A model generated the notes under the pieces. It was not told the origin of the DNA, did not search any database, and saw only the letters and a list, made by a program, of their open reading frames with translations. From Acetobacteraceae bacterium (lineage in GTDB: Bacteria; Pseudomonadota; Alphaproteobacteria; Acetobacterales; Acetobacteraceae), in assembly GCA_031291725.1 (NCBI GenBank), contig JARLIM010000031.1, positions 1 to 64,000 of the forward strand: a DNA stretch of 64,000 nucleotides, in the 5' to 3' direction. A program made the position numbers and the translations under genes. Shown here one piece after another: positions 9,362 to 18,466 of this stretch. Positions within the stretch are counted from its first letter, which is position 1. Every line of letters begins with the position of its first letter.

Positions 9362-9691
9362 TTAACCCGCGTGGGCGGCGACCCAGCTGCGCAGCACGCT
9401 CTTCGGCGCAGCGCCAACCTTTTTGTCCACCGGCTTGCCATCCTTGAACAGGATCAGCGTGGGAATGCCGGTCACGGCGAAGGAGTTTGGCGTGGCGGGG
9501 TTGTCGTCGATATTGACCTTGGCCACCGTCACCTTGCCAGCGAACTCACCGGCGATCTCTTCCAGCGCCGGGCCGATGGCCTTGCAGGGGCCGCACCATT
9601 CAGCCCAGAAATCCACCAGCACGAGGCCCTTGGAGCCCAGCACGTCGGTGGCAAAGCTGGCATCGGTGACGGCGACGGTGTTCTCGCTCAT
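9362..9691 (-). CDS. trxA: Thioredoxin
   Basis: The 109-residue protein has the thioredoxin active site WCGPC (about residue 32) and the cis-proline strand GIPTLILF. It reduces protein disulfides in the cytoplasm. The ATG at 9691 (MSENTVAVTD) is chosen over an in-frame start at 9754, because it gives the family length and AAGGA precedes it; the upstream residues have no counterpart in thioredoxins. It lies 59 nt downstream of addA, a conserved alphaproteobacterial order. Confidence 0.96.
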   Translation of the reverse strand: MSENTVAVTDASFATDVLGSKGLVLVDFWAEWCGPCKAIGPALEEIAGEFAGKVTVAKVNIDDNPATPNSFAVTGIPTLILFKDGKPVDKKVGAAPKSVLRSWVAAHAG

Positions 9692-9750
9692 AATCGGCAA
9701 TCCTTTGGGTTCAATCTTCGACGTGTGATGTGGCGTGAAGCGGGCTGCAA

Positions 9751-12700
9751 TCAAGCAGCGATATCTGCGCCGGGAGCATGGCCGTCCAGCAACTCATCTG
9801 GCAAGAGCATCACCTGCGCCCCCACAGTCCAGATCAAGGCGCAGAAAATCTCTGAATCCGGGAAAATCTCCCGCAACAGCGCCCGATAGGCGGCCAACTG
9901 ACGCAGATAGAGCACGGGAATGTGTGCAACATCCTCGGGCGGATTGCGGTTGGTTTTGTAGTCCCCCACCAGCACCCGACCCGGCAGTATCGCCAGACGG
10001 TCGATCAGGCCGCCAATCACCTGCCCGCCCACCACACCGGAGAGCGGCACTTCGGCACGCGATTGGGGGCCGAAAAGCGGGGCGAGACGCGGATGCTCCA
10101 GCACGGCCAGCACTTCGCGCACCAGCGAATCGACGGCGACCAGATCGGGCAGCGCGCCCAGCACATAAAGCCGCGCTGCCGCCGCACGCTGCGCGGGGGG
10201 CAGATCGGGCAGATGCTGCAACAGCGCATGCACCACCTGACCGCGCCGGAATCGCTGCCCGCCGGCATCGCGGGCCAACAGCGGCGAATCGGCTTCCGGC
10301 ACGGTGCCGAGCGCGGCCCCCTCCGGGCGGCTGGGGGCCAAGGGCTGCGGCAAAGCGGGCTCATCCGGCAAATGATGCGGCTGCCAGAGCGGGGCAGTGC
10401 CGATCCAATCCGGCAAGGCGGGCAACGCCATGGCCTGCGACGCATCGCGCCGTTTGGGGTCGGCACTCTGCGCGGTCTGCCAGATGCGGGTCTCGGCGGG
10501 AAAGCCATCCTTGCCACCGAGATAGGGCGTCGGCTGAATGCCCAGCGTCTCGAAGCCGGTCCTGATCTGGTTGTACCAGCAATCGTTCGGTTGATTCTTG
10601 CTCTTGGCCCCACACACCAACAGCCGGTCCTCGGCACGGGTAAGGGCGACATAGAGCAGACGGTTCTTCTCCTCCGACTGCGCGGCAGCCCCCGCCCCGC
10701 GCGCTTGCGCCACCGCCGCGCAACTGACCTCCTTGTTCGGCGACCAGACCGGCAATTCAACGCCGGACGATTCATCCTTCAACCAGACAACACCGCGATC
10801 ATCCTGCGTCTTGCCGGTGGTGTCGGGCAGGATGACCACCGGTGCCTGCAAGCCCTTGGCGCCGTGCACGGTCATGATCCGCACGGCATCCAATGTCTCG
10901 CCACCCGCCCCTTCCGGCTCGCGCTTGACGGACGAGGCGGTCTGGCGGAGCCAATGCACGAAGCCCTGCAACGAGGGCGGATGCGATTGGGCATAGCGCA
11001 AGGCGGCGGCGAGCAATTCGTCCAACGGCTCGGCAGCCTCATGCCCGAAGCGCCCGAGCAGACGCGCTCGCCCACCGAGCGGCCCCAACGCCTCGGCGAG
11101 CAGCGCATGCGGGGAGACATGATCGGCGCGGGCGAACAGCTTGCGCAGGAAATCGGCCGAGGCCACGCAGGCCGCCGCATCGCTCGCCTGCAATGCCTGC
11201 CAGAGCGACCGCTTGCCGCGCCCCATCGACAATTGCATCAGCCCGTCATCGTCGAGAAAGCCGAGCGGTGAGGTCAGCACGCAGGCCAGTGAGAGATCGT
11301 CTTCCGGCAGCAGCAGCGCGTCGCACAGGGCCAGCATGTCCTGCACGGCGGGCTCGGCGGTGAGCACGATGCGGTCCAACCCCGCCACCTTCACGCCGCG
11401 GGCCTTGAGCGCATTGACGAACGCATTGCCGAACGTGCCGCGCTTGCGCACCAGCACCAGGATATCGCCGGGGGTGAGCTTGCGATCCTGGCTCTCCAGC
11501 CGCTCTCCACTATCGAGCCAGCCCTTGATGGTGTGCGCCAGCGCATCGGCGAGCACCTGATTGGGGGTGCGCTGACCACGGTTTTCGCGTGGGGCGGTCC
11601 AGAGATCGGGCGGCAGAACAGCAGGGGCTTCCACCAGCGGCCATAATTCCACCCGCCCGGCAAAACCTTCGCGTTGCACCACATGCTGCAACACACCGCC
11701 CGGCGCCACCACGCCGCGCGCGGCATCGGGGTCGGCGAAGACGGCATCGACGAGTTTCAGCACCGGCGCGGTGGAGCGGAACGACACATCGAGCGGCACA
11801 TCGCGCCATTCCTGGCCGCTGCGCGTCACCCGCTCGCCGGTGATCTTGCGCCAATGTTCGAAGGCGTCGGGGTCGGCACCCTGAAAGCCGTAGATCGATT
11901 GCTTGCGGTCGCCGACAGCGAAGACGGTGCGGGTGACGTCGCCGCGCGCGCCGATTCCGGCGAAGAATTCCTCGGTCAGTTGCCCGGCGATCTGCCATTG
12001 CGCGGGGGCGGTGTCCTGCACCTCGTCAAGCAGCAGATGATCCAGACCGCCATCGAGCTTGAACAACACCCAGGCCGCCCCCGGATCGCGCAGCAGCAAT
12101 TCGGTGCGGGCGATCAGGTCGTCGTAATCCAGGCGGCCGTGGCGGGATTTACCCTCGCTGTAGGAGGCGATCACCGGGCGGGCGAGCAGGATGAAGGCGG
12201 TGGCGATGGGCGCGAGGCGGAAGGCGCGGTCGGCATCGAGAAGGGCTGCGATGCGCTGTTGCTCGGCCAGCATGGCGTCCTGGAAATCCGGCACGAAGGA
12301 GCGCGCAAGCTTGTTGGGAAAGTTGCCGAAGCCGCGCTCATTGCCGTTTTTGTCGAAGAATTCCCCCTCCCAGTCCGTCCAGAGGGTTGCGCGTTGCGTG
12401 GCGTCCTGGCCGAGCCAATCGAGCAGGCGGAGGGCGCGCGGTGCAACTTTCTCCGACGCGCGGTCTGCGATGACCCGCAATTGCGGCTTCAGCCGCGCGA
12501 TATCCACACCCTGCGCCGCCTCCACCGGATCAAGCCGCTTCGCCCCCAGCACGCGCTGCAAGCGGGCGAGCAATTGCGGGCCACTGAGATTGCCGAGGGC
12601 CTCGACCTTGTCCGGCGCGCGGGCGAGATCCTGCACCAGCTTGCCGAAGCCATCCAGGCGCGTCCAACCGGCGACGTCGTCGAGATAGCCGCCGAGAGGG

Positions 12701-13218
12701 CTGGAGGCTGCCTCGGCCAGCATATTCTCGCGCGCCTCCTGCCACGCCTCATCGGTGTCGCGGTCATCGGCGAGGGTGAAGTGTGGCGAGAGATGGGCTT
12801 CGAGGGGGAACCGCCGCAGCAGCGATTGGCAGAAGGCGTGAATCGTGCCGATGCGCATGCCGCCGGGCAGGTCGAGCACATGGGCAAAAAGCTGCCGCGC
12901 GGCGCGGCGTTGATCGGCGGAGGGATCGACGCCGATGCCGCGCAGCTGGGCGTCGAGCTTGTCGTCCTCCATCGTCACCCAGCCGCCGAGCGTGCGTTGC
13001 AGACGCATCGCCATCTCCGCCGCCGCCGCCTTGGTGAAGGTAAGGCACTGAATGCGCTCGGGCTTGGCGCCGCCCAGCATCAGCCGCAGCAGACGATCGG
13101 TCAGCAGCTTGGTCTTGCCCGAGCCTGCCGAGGCGGAGACGAAGGCGGAGACGCGCGGATCGGAGGCGCGGCGCTGCGCCTCATTGGCGCGGGCGATGGG
13201 GGAGGGATGATCGGTCAC
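9751..13218 (-). CDS. addA: Double-strand break repair helicase AddA
   Basis: The 1155-residue protein is a UvrD-type helicase fused to a RecB-like nuclease. Walker A SASAGSGKTKLL is at about residues 28-39, the Walker B region reads LLDEVQDTAPAQW, and the nuclease motif VLVGDYKTNRN is near residue 1100. With AddB it resects double-strand breaks for RecA loading. GTG 13218 overlaps the addB stop and gives VTDHPSPIARANEAQ, a normal N-terminus; an 88-residue in-frame upstream extension lies inside addB and is rejected. Confidence 0.96.
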   Translation of the reverse strand: MTDHPSPIARANEAQRRASDPRVSAFVSASAGSGKTKLLTDRLLRLMLGGAKPERIQCLTFTKAAAAEMAMRLQRTLGGWVTMEDDKLDAQLRGIGVDPSADQRRAARQLFAHVLDLPGGMRIGTIHAFCQSLLRRFPLEAHLSPHFTLADDRDTDEAWQEARENMLAEAASSPLGGYLDDVAGWTRLDGFGKLVQDLARAPDKVEALGNLSGPQLLARLQRVLGAKRLDPVEAAQGVDIARLKPQLRVIADRASEKVAPRALRLLDWLGQDATQRATLWTDWEGEFFDKNGNERGFGNFPNKLARSFVPDFQDAMLAEQQRIAALLDADRAFRLAPIATAFILLARPVIASYSEGKSRHGRLDYDDLIARTELLLRDPGAAWVLFKLDGGLDHLLLDEVQDTAPAQWQIAGQLTEEFFAGIGARGDVTRTVFAVGDRKQSIYGFQGADPDAFEHWRKITGERVTRSGQEWRDVPLDVSFRSTAPVLKLVDAVFADPDAARGVVAPGGVLQHVVQREGFAGRVELWPLVEAPAVLPPDLWTAPRENRGQRTPNQVLADALAHTIKGWLDSGERLESQDRKLTPGDILVLVRKRGTFGNAFVNALKARGVKVAGLDRIVLTAEPAVQDMLALCDALLLPEDDLSLACVLTSPLGFLDDDGLMQLSMGRGKRSLWQALQASDAAACVASADFLRKLFARADHVSPHALLAEALGPLGGRARLLGRFGHEAAEPLDELLAAALRYAQSHPPSLQGFVHWLRQTASSVKREPEGAGGETLDAVRIMTVHGAKGLQAPVVILPDTTGKTQDDRGVVWLKDESSGVELPVWSPNKEVSCAAVAQARGAGAAAQSEEKNRLLYVALTRAEDRLLVCGAKSKNQPNDCWYNQIRTGFETLGIQPTPYLGGKDGFPAETRIWQTAQSADPKRRDASQAMALPALPDWIGTAPLWQPHHLPDEPALPQPLAPSRPEGAALGTVPEADSPLLARDAGGQRFRRGQVVHALLQHLPDLPPAQRAAAARLYVLGALPDLVAVDSLVREVLAVLEHPRLAPLFGPQSRAEVPLSGVVGGQVIGGLIDRLAILPGRVLVGDYKTNRNPPEDVAHIPVLYLRQLAAYRALLREIFPDSEIFCALIWTVGAQVMLLPDELLDGHAPGADIAA

Positions 13219-16139
13219 TCTTCCTCCTCCCGCTTCCACTCGGCCACCCGCGCCAACTGGGCGTAATCGGGAAAGCGCGGCAGGAATTCGGGGTGTGGGT
13301 GGGCGAGATAGGCGGTGTCTGGGTCGTCGAATTCCGCGATGCGCTGCACCAGTGAGGCGAGCGCATCGGCAGCTCCCTGCTGGATGGCCGCCCGATCCCG
13401 CGCATATGGCTCGATCTCTTCGCCGGGCGTCCCCGCGCCGCCCAATTTCCAGTAGGTGAGTTCGGAGACCTCGCCCTGCCATGCCTCCCCGAACGCCCCG
13501 CGCAGGATCATCGCCGCTTCGAGCGTCAATTGCGGGGCGCGGCCTTCCTGCACGTCTTTCGGTTTGGGAGCGAGGCCGGTTTTGTAGTCGAGCAGGGCGA
13601 TGGTGCCATCGGGCAGTTTTTCGATTCGATCCGCCACGCCACGCAGCACAAACCCGCGTTCGGTTTTCAGCCGGTCATGCCCCTTCGTCTCTGCCACCGC
13701 CGCCACGCGCGGCTTGGCCGCACGCCGCTTGCGCTCCATCCCGTCAATCCAATCGGCAATCAACCCGAGCCTTGGCCGCCACCATGCGATGAGGGCGGGG
13801 CGCAAGCTCGCCTCGCTCATTTCCGTCTCGAACGCCTCGCGCAGCACCGCGCCGCCATTGGCGGGCCATGTGGCACCGTGTTCGCCAATCACCCGCGCGA
13901 TGCCCGCATGCACCACCGAGCCGTAATCGGCGGCGTCGGTGCCCTGTTCCAGCGGGTCGAGCTTGCGCAACTTCAAAATATGTTTGGCATAAATCGCGTA
14001 GGGATCGGCCAGCCAGGTTTCGATCTCGGTGACGCTGAGCGTGGTGGGCCGCATCTCCACCGGCGGCTTCGGGCGCGGGGCACGCACCGGCTGCGGGCCA
14101 TCCTCCGGCTGGTCGATCATCCGCGCCCAATGGGCGGCCGGATGATGGGCGAGCGGCTGTTTCTGTCCCTCCAGATACGCCGCCAGCCGCACCAGCCAGC
14201 GCGCGGGCACGGCGGGGGCGTTGTCTCGACGACGTGGACAGGACAGCACGGCGATTTTCGCCACGGCCGCCAAGGTTACGAAATCATGCGCCGCCTGCCC
14301 CACCGCCTCTTCCGGACTGCGCAGACCGATATCGCGCCGCATCTGACGATTGAGCCACGGGCCGGGATCGGTCGCGGGCGGCCAGACGCCTTCCACAAGG
14401 CCGCCCAGCACCACCACATCCACCGATTGCAGCCGCGCCTCCAGCAAACCCCAGATGAAGATACGCGGATGCAGCCCGCTCTCCTCCCGCCCGCGCAACG
14501 CCCTGCGACTGCGCACGGCGATGCCTTCCAGCAAGGCGTCGAGCAATCCGGGCAGCACGGACAGGCTCTGCTCCGGCAGGCGATCCAGCACGGCGATGGC
14601 TGAGGCCAATGTCTCCGCCATCGCCTCGCCCTCTTCACCCGACCAGAGGCGGGACGGGCCGGAATACAGGTCGGTCGCGGCGAGGGCTTCGGCGGCTTCG
14701 ATCAGCGCCGCCAGCATCGCATCCGCCGCACGAGTGGCGCGGGTGGCAAACAGGCGGAAAAGCGGCGCGAGGCTCTGTTCCAGGCGCAGCAGAAAAGCCA
14801 GCGCCGCCTCATCCTCAACGCCCACCACATGCCTCAGCCCCTGCATGCCGGGCTGAGGCTTCGGGCCGCGCAAAAAGCGACGTTCCAGATCACGCGCCGC
14901 CGACCGGCAATCGGCGGGCGAAATTCCGGCAGCGGCCAGCGGATGTTTGAGCAAGGCCAGCAACGCCACCGGCGACAGGTCTGACACCACCGCCTCCGCC
15001 AGCAGCCGCAGGAACACGGCGGGCGGCGTGTGCGCCAATGGCTCACCGGCACTGTCATCGGCCACCACGCCGAAGCGCAGCAACTCGGCGGCAACACGGG
15101 TGGCGAGTTGACGATCCGGGGTGATCAGCGCCGCGCGCGTGTGCGGCGTTTGCAGGGCGTCGCGCAGGATGAGGGCAATCGACAGCGCCTCATGCTGCGG
15201 CTCATCGGCCTCCAGCAGATAAAGCCCGTCCGTGCTGATCTCCGCTGGGTTGCGCCATTGCTGGTCGAGTGCGGTGGCGGGCAGCAAAGCCTGTTCGAGC
15301 AGGCGCAGACGGGAATCGGGCGCGGTCTTCCTCGCCGGCCACTCCACCACATCCGCCACCACCGCCCCCATGCCGGCGAGCAGATCGCGCAGCCCGGCCT
15401 GCGGGTGCGACTCATCGACCTCCGCCGGGCATTCCTTCGACAAGCCGGGCAGGATCACCTGACCATGCGGCAGATATGCGACGACCTTCAACAGCCCGGC
15501 CACCGCCGAGATGCCGCCGGTGGCGCCGGCGATCCAGACCGGATAATCCGGCGGCTCATCCTGCCATGCCTGCGCCTGCGCCTTGAGCAGCGCGACCACG
15601 CGGGCTTGCGGATTCATCAGACCGTGGGCGTCCAGGAAGGCGGGCCAAGCCTGGGTGACGATGTCGAGGAATTGCAGCGTCACGTTCCAATGCTCGGCCA
15701 TCGCGCCATCGGCGAGGTTGCGCAAGGCCCCGTGCAGATCGGTGATCTCGGCGCGCTCGGCATCGTCCATCAGCCGCGCCAATTCGCGCGCCAATTGCCA
15801 CACCTGATCCGCCCGCCCGGCACCGCCCATGGTGCGGGCGAGTTTCTCGATCATCGGACAGAGCTCCGCCAATCGCCGCATCTCATCGATGGCCGGGGGC
15901 AGGCTGAGCGCGCCGGACAACGCCAGCGGGGCTTCATCGAGCGCGCCCAGGGCGGTGATGCGCGGCAGCAGCATCGGGCGACCATGTGAGACGCGCAGAA
16001 ACGCCTCCGCCAATTCGCGCGCCGCACGCCGCGTGGGCAGCAGGATCAGCCCTTCCCCCGGTGCAAACCCGGCCTCCAGCCAACGCTGCGCCACCGTGTC
16101 GAGAAAGGCGGCGTTGGCAGGCAGGGTGGCGAGGTTCAT
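13215..16139 (-). CDS. addB: Double-strand break repair protein AddB
   Basis: The 974-residue partner of AddA begins MNLATLPANAAFLDTVAQRW. An inactive-helicase-like region follows, then a C-terminal PD-(D/E)XK nuclease with GTIALLDYKTG. Length and architecture fit the alphaproteobacterial AddB type. The ATG at 16139 overlaps the stop of the nucleotidyltransferase gene (ATGA); an earlier in-frame start at 16217 falls within that gene and is not used. The gene is coupled by overlap to addA downstream. Confidence 0.94.
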   Translation of the reverse strand: MNLATLPANAAFLDTVAQRWLEAGFAPGEGLILLPTRRAARELAEAFLRVSHGRPMLLPRITALGALDEAPLALSGALSLPPAIDEMRRLAELCPMIEKLARTMGGAGRADQVWQLARELARLMDDAERAEITDLHGALRNLADGAMAEHWNVTLQFLDIVTQAWPAFLDAHGLMNPQARVVALLKAQAQAWQDEPPDYPVWIAGATGGISAVAGLLKVVAYLPHGQVILPGLSKECPAEVDESHPQAGLRDLLAGMGAVVADVVEWPARKTAPDSRLRLLEQALLPATALDQQWRNPAEISTDGLYLLEADEPQHEALSIALILRDALQTPHTRAALITPDRQLATRVAAELLRFGVVADDSAGEPLAHTPPAVFLRLLAEAVVSDLSPVALLALLKHPLAAAGISPADCRSAARDLERRFLRGPKPQPGMQGLRHVVGVEDEAALAFLLRLEQSLAPLFRLFATRATRAADAMLAALIEAAEALAATDLYSGPSRLWSGEEGEAMAETLASAIAVLDRLPEQSLSVLPGLLDALLEGIAVRSRRALRGREESGLHPRIFIWGLLEARLQSVDVVVLGGLVEGVWPPATDPGPWLNRQMRRDIGLRSPEEAVGQAAHDFVTLAAVAKIAVLSCPRRRDNAPAVPARWLVRLAAYLEGQKQPLAHHPAAHWARMIDQPEDGPQPVRAPRPKPPVEMRPTTLSVTEIETWLADPYAIYAKHILKLRKLDPLEQGTDAADYGSVVHAGIARVIGEHGATWPANGGAVLREAFETEMSEASLRPALIAWWRPRLGLIADWIDGMERKRRAAKPRVAAVAETKGHDRLKTERGFVLRGVADRIEKLPDGTIALLDYKTGLAPKPKDVQEGRAPQLTLEAAMILRGAFGEAWQGEVSELTYWKLGGAGTPGEEIEPYARDRAAIQQGAADALASLVQRIAEFDDPDTAYLAHPHPEFLPRFPDYAQLARVAEWKREEEE

Positions 16140-16867
16140 GTGGTGGTGCCGACCACTGCCGCATGCAGGGCGAATTCGGCCTCGTTGAGGTCGGCCGGGG
16201 TGGAGAGGTGGAACCACAAGCCATCATGCACGATGGCGCGCAGTCGCCCGGCGGCAAGGGCAGCGTCCCACACCCGGTTCATGCTGAAGCGCCCTGGGGT
16301 GAACCCGGCCAGGAAGGCAGGGCGGAGGATCTGCACGCCCGCATAGATATAGGGCACGATCTCCAACTCTTCCGGCCTGCGCGGCACGCCCCAGGGGTCG
16401 AGCGCGAAATCCCCCAAGCCGGTCTCGGCGATGATCTGGTGGCTGCGATGCAGCAGCAACAGCACATCGATATCCTCGCCCCACGCATGGGCCATCCGCC
16501 CGAGCGTGGGCGTTGGTCCATCGAGCCACACGGCATCGCCATTGACGACAAAGAACGGCGCTTCGCCCAGCAGCGGCAAAGCCGCGCGCACGGCACCTCC
16601 CGTTTCCAGCAGCGCATCCTCTCGGCTGAAGACGATCCGCGGCGGCACGGCGCGGTCGGTGAGGTGGGATTCGAGCAATTCGGCGCGGTAATGCGTGTTG
16701 ACCACCAATTCCCGCACCCCGGCCTCAGCCAGACGGTCAATCGCATGATCGACCAATGGACGCCCGCCCAGCGGCAGCATCGGCTTGGGAATTTCGTTGG
16801 ACAGTGGACGCATACGGGTGCCGAGCCCAGCTGCGAGCAGCATGGCGTGGGTGGGTATGTCGGTCAT
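16136..16867 (-). CDS. MurU-like nucleotidyltransferase (putative MurNAc-1-phosphate uridylyltransferase)
   Basis: The 243-residue protein has the sugar-phosphate nucleotidyltransferase signature MLLAAGLGTRMRPLSNEIPK (residues 9-28) and a G-D-A triad in FVVNGDAVWLDGP. It resembles MurU of the anhydro-muropeptide recycling bypass, which makes UDP-MurNAc without de novo synthesis. Its usual partner, the sugar kinase AmgK, normally lies just before murU in this cluster but is not here, so the substrate remains inferred. It overlaps tsaE upstream and addB downstream by 4 nt each. Confidence 0.85.
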   Translation of the reverse strand: MTDIPTHAMLLAAGLGTRMRPLSNEIPKPMLPLGGRPLVDHAIDRLAEAGVRELVVNTHYRAELLESHLTDRAVPPRIVFSREDALLETGGAVRAALPLLGEAPFFVVNGDAVWLDGPTPTLGRMAHAWGEDIDVLLLLHRSHQIIAETGLGDFALDPWGVPRRPEELEIVPYIYAGVQILRPAFLAGFTPGRFSMNRVWDAALAAGRLRAIVHDGLWFHLSTPADLNEAEFALHAAVVGTTT

Positions 16868-17295
16868 AGGCGGTCCTCCCAGCCAGTGATGGTCGCGATT
16901 CGGGCATCGCCTTCGTCAATGCGGATGGAAATATCCAGCGCCCCGCCGGGCCGCAACCGCCCCAGACGCTCCGGCCATTCGACCAGCACGATATCTTGCA
17001 CCAAATCGTCCCAGCCGAGTTCCAGCACGCCCTCCTCACCCGCCAATCGCCAGAGGTCGAGGTGATGCACGGGGCCGAGGCGGGTTTGATAGGTTTGCAC
17101 CAGGGTGTAGCTGGGGCTGGGCACTTCCAACGCCGGATCATCGGAAGCCGCGCGCAGAAAGGCGCGGGCGAGGGCCGATTTGCCGGCCCCCAACGGGCCA
17201 TGCAGCAAAATCGCATCGCCCGGATGCGCGAGGGCGGCAAGGCGGTGGGCGAAGGCTTCGGTGGCGGCGAGGTCGGGGAAAGTGAGATCCGTCAT
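16864..17295 (-). CDS. tsaE: tRNA N6-threonylcarbamoyladenosine biosynthesis ATPase TsaE
   Basis: The 143-residue P-loop protein carries LHGPLGAGKSALARAFLRA (about residues 31-49) and VPSPSYTLVQTYQT, both typical of TsaE. ELGWDDLV..DIVLVEWPERLG follows near residues 88-110. It supports TsaB-TsaD in t6A37 tRNA modification. The ATG at 17295 gives the family length; another ATG at 17337 would add 14 residues without similarity. First gene of the tsaE-murU-addB-addA-trxA run. Confidence 0.93.
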   Translation of the reverse strand: MTDLTFPDLAATEAFAHRLAALAHPGDAILLHGPLGAGKSALARAFLRAASDDPALEVPSPSYTLVQTYQTRLGPVHHLDLWRLAGEEGVLELGWDDLVQDIVLVEWPERLGRLRPGGALDISIRIDEGDARIATITGWEDRL

Positions 17296-17387
17296 GTGCC
17301 AATGTTGCTCTGCGGCAGAGATCCGGGCAACCGTCATCCGCGCGAGTTCGTCATTGCGAGATCCGTCAGCGCGGCTAGATTACGCGC

Positions 17388-18428
17388 ATGAACGCTCCCG
17401 CTCCCTCTGCCACTCCGTCCCCTGGCCTCACCACCGACATTGCCATCATCGGCGCCGGTCCCGCTGGTCTGTTTGCCGCCTTCGAATGCGGCATGCTGAA
17501 AATGTCGACGCTGTTGATCGACGCTCTCGGCGAAGTGGGCGGGCAATGCAGCGCGCTTTATCCAGAAAAGCCGATCTACGACATCCCGGCGCATCCGGCG
17601 ATTGAAGCGGGCGATTTGATCGCCAATCTGGAACGCCAGATCGAGCCCTTCAGCGTGCCGCGCCTGCTCGGTCGCCGGGTGGAGAGCCTCAGCGGTGAGA
17701 CCGGCGCGTTTGTGCTTGGCACCGATCGGGGAGACGTCATCCATGCCCGCGCGGTGATCATCGCCGCCGGTGCCGGTGCCTTCGGACCCAATCGGCCGCC
17801 GCTGGACGGTCTGCCGGACTATGAGGCAACCGGCGCTGTGCAATATTACGTCCGCCGCCGCGAGGATTTTCGGGGCAAGCGCGTGGTGATTGCCGGCGGT
17901 GGCGATTCGGCGGTGGATTGGGCGCTCAACCTGCGCGGCATCGCGGCGAGCATTCAGGTTGTGCATCGCCGCCCGAAATTCCGCGCCGCCCCTGAGACGG
18001 CAGCCCAACTGGATGCGGCGGCGAAATCCGGTGAGGTGGAGATGGTCATCCCCTATCAGTTGCACGCCCTGCACGGTGCCAACGGCGCGCTGACCGGGGT
18101 GGAAGTGGCGGATCTGGACGGCAAGACCCGCATGCTCGACGCCGACATTCTGCTGCCGTTCTTTGGCCTGTCGATGGATTTGGGGCCGATTGCCGGATGG
18201 GGCCTGGAATTGGCCAAGCATCATCTCGCCGTGACGGCTGCCACCTGCGAGACCAGCCAGAAGGGCATCTTTGCCATCGGCGATGTGGCAACCTATCCGG
18301 GCAAGCTGAAGCTCATTCTGCAAGGCTTCTCAGAGGCCGCGATGGCCGCCCACGCCATTCACCCCATCGTGCACCCGGACACAGCACTGCATTTCGAATA
18401 TTCGACATCCAAAGGCGTGCCGGTCTGA
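17388..18428 (+). CDS. Ferredoxin/flavodoxin-NADP+ reductase, thioredoxin-reductase-like
   Basis: The 346-residue flavoprotein has the FAD motif IIGAGPAGLFAAFE (about residues 20-33), EVGGQCSALYPEKPIYDIP, the NADPH motif VIAGGGDSAVDWAL and the late FAD strand IFAIGDVATYPGKLKL. It lacks the redox CxxC of thioredoxin reductase, which marks the YumC-type ferredoxin-NADP reductase. It would feed NADPH electrons to ferredoxin or flavodoxin. It is divergent from tsaE with a 92-nt spacer that contains a short piece of an interspersed repeat. Confidence 0.9.
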   Translation: MNAPAPSATPSPGLTTDIAIIGAGPAGLFAAFECGMLKMSTLLIDALGEVGGQCSALYPEKPIYDIPAHPAIEAGDLIANLERQIEPFSVPRLLGRRVESLSGETGAFVLGTDRGDVIHARAVIIAAGAGAFGPNRPPLDGLPDYEATGAVQYYVRRREDFRGKRVVIAGGGDSAVDWALNLRGIAASIQVVHRRPKFRAAPETAAQLDAAAKSGEVEMVIPYQLHALHGANGALTGVEVADLDGKTRMLDADILLPFFGLSMDLGPIAGWGLELAKHHLAVTAATCETSQKGIFAIGDVATYPGKLKLILQGFSEAAMAAHAIHPIVHPDTALHFEYSTSKGVPV

Positions 18429-18466
18429 CATAATCCGCTCTGACATCGCGTGCGGAGGGGCGGCGA

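Noticed and set aside
11674-13266. 530-codon plus-strand frame opposite addA
   Set aside because: No recognisable domain, atypical composition, and addA on the other strand is fully supported by helicase motifs.
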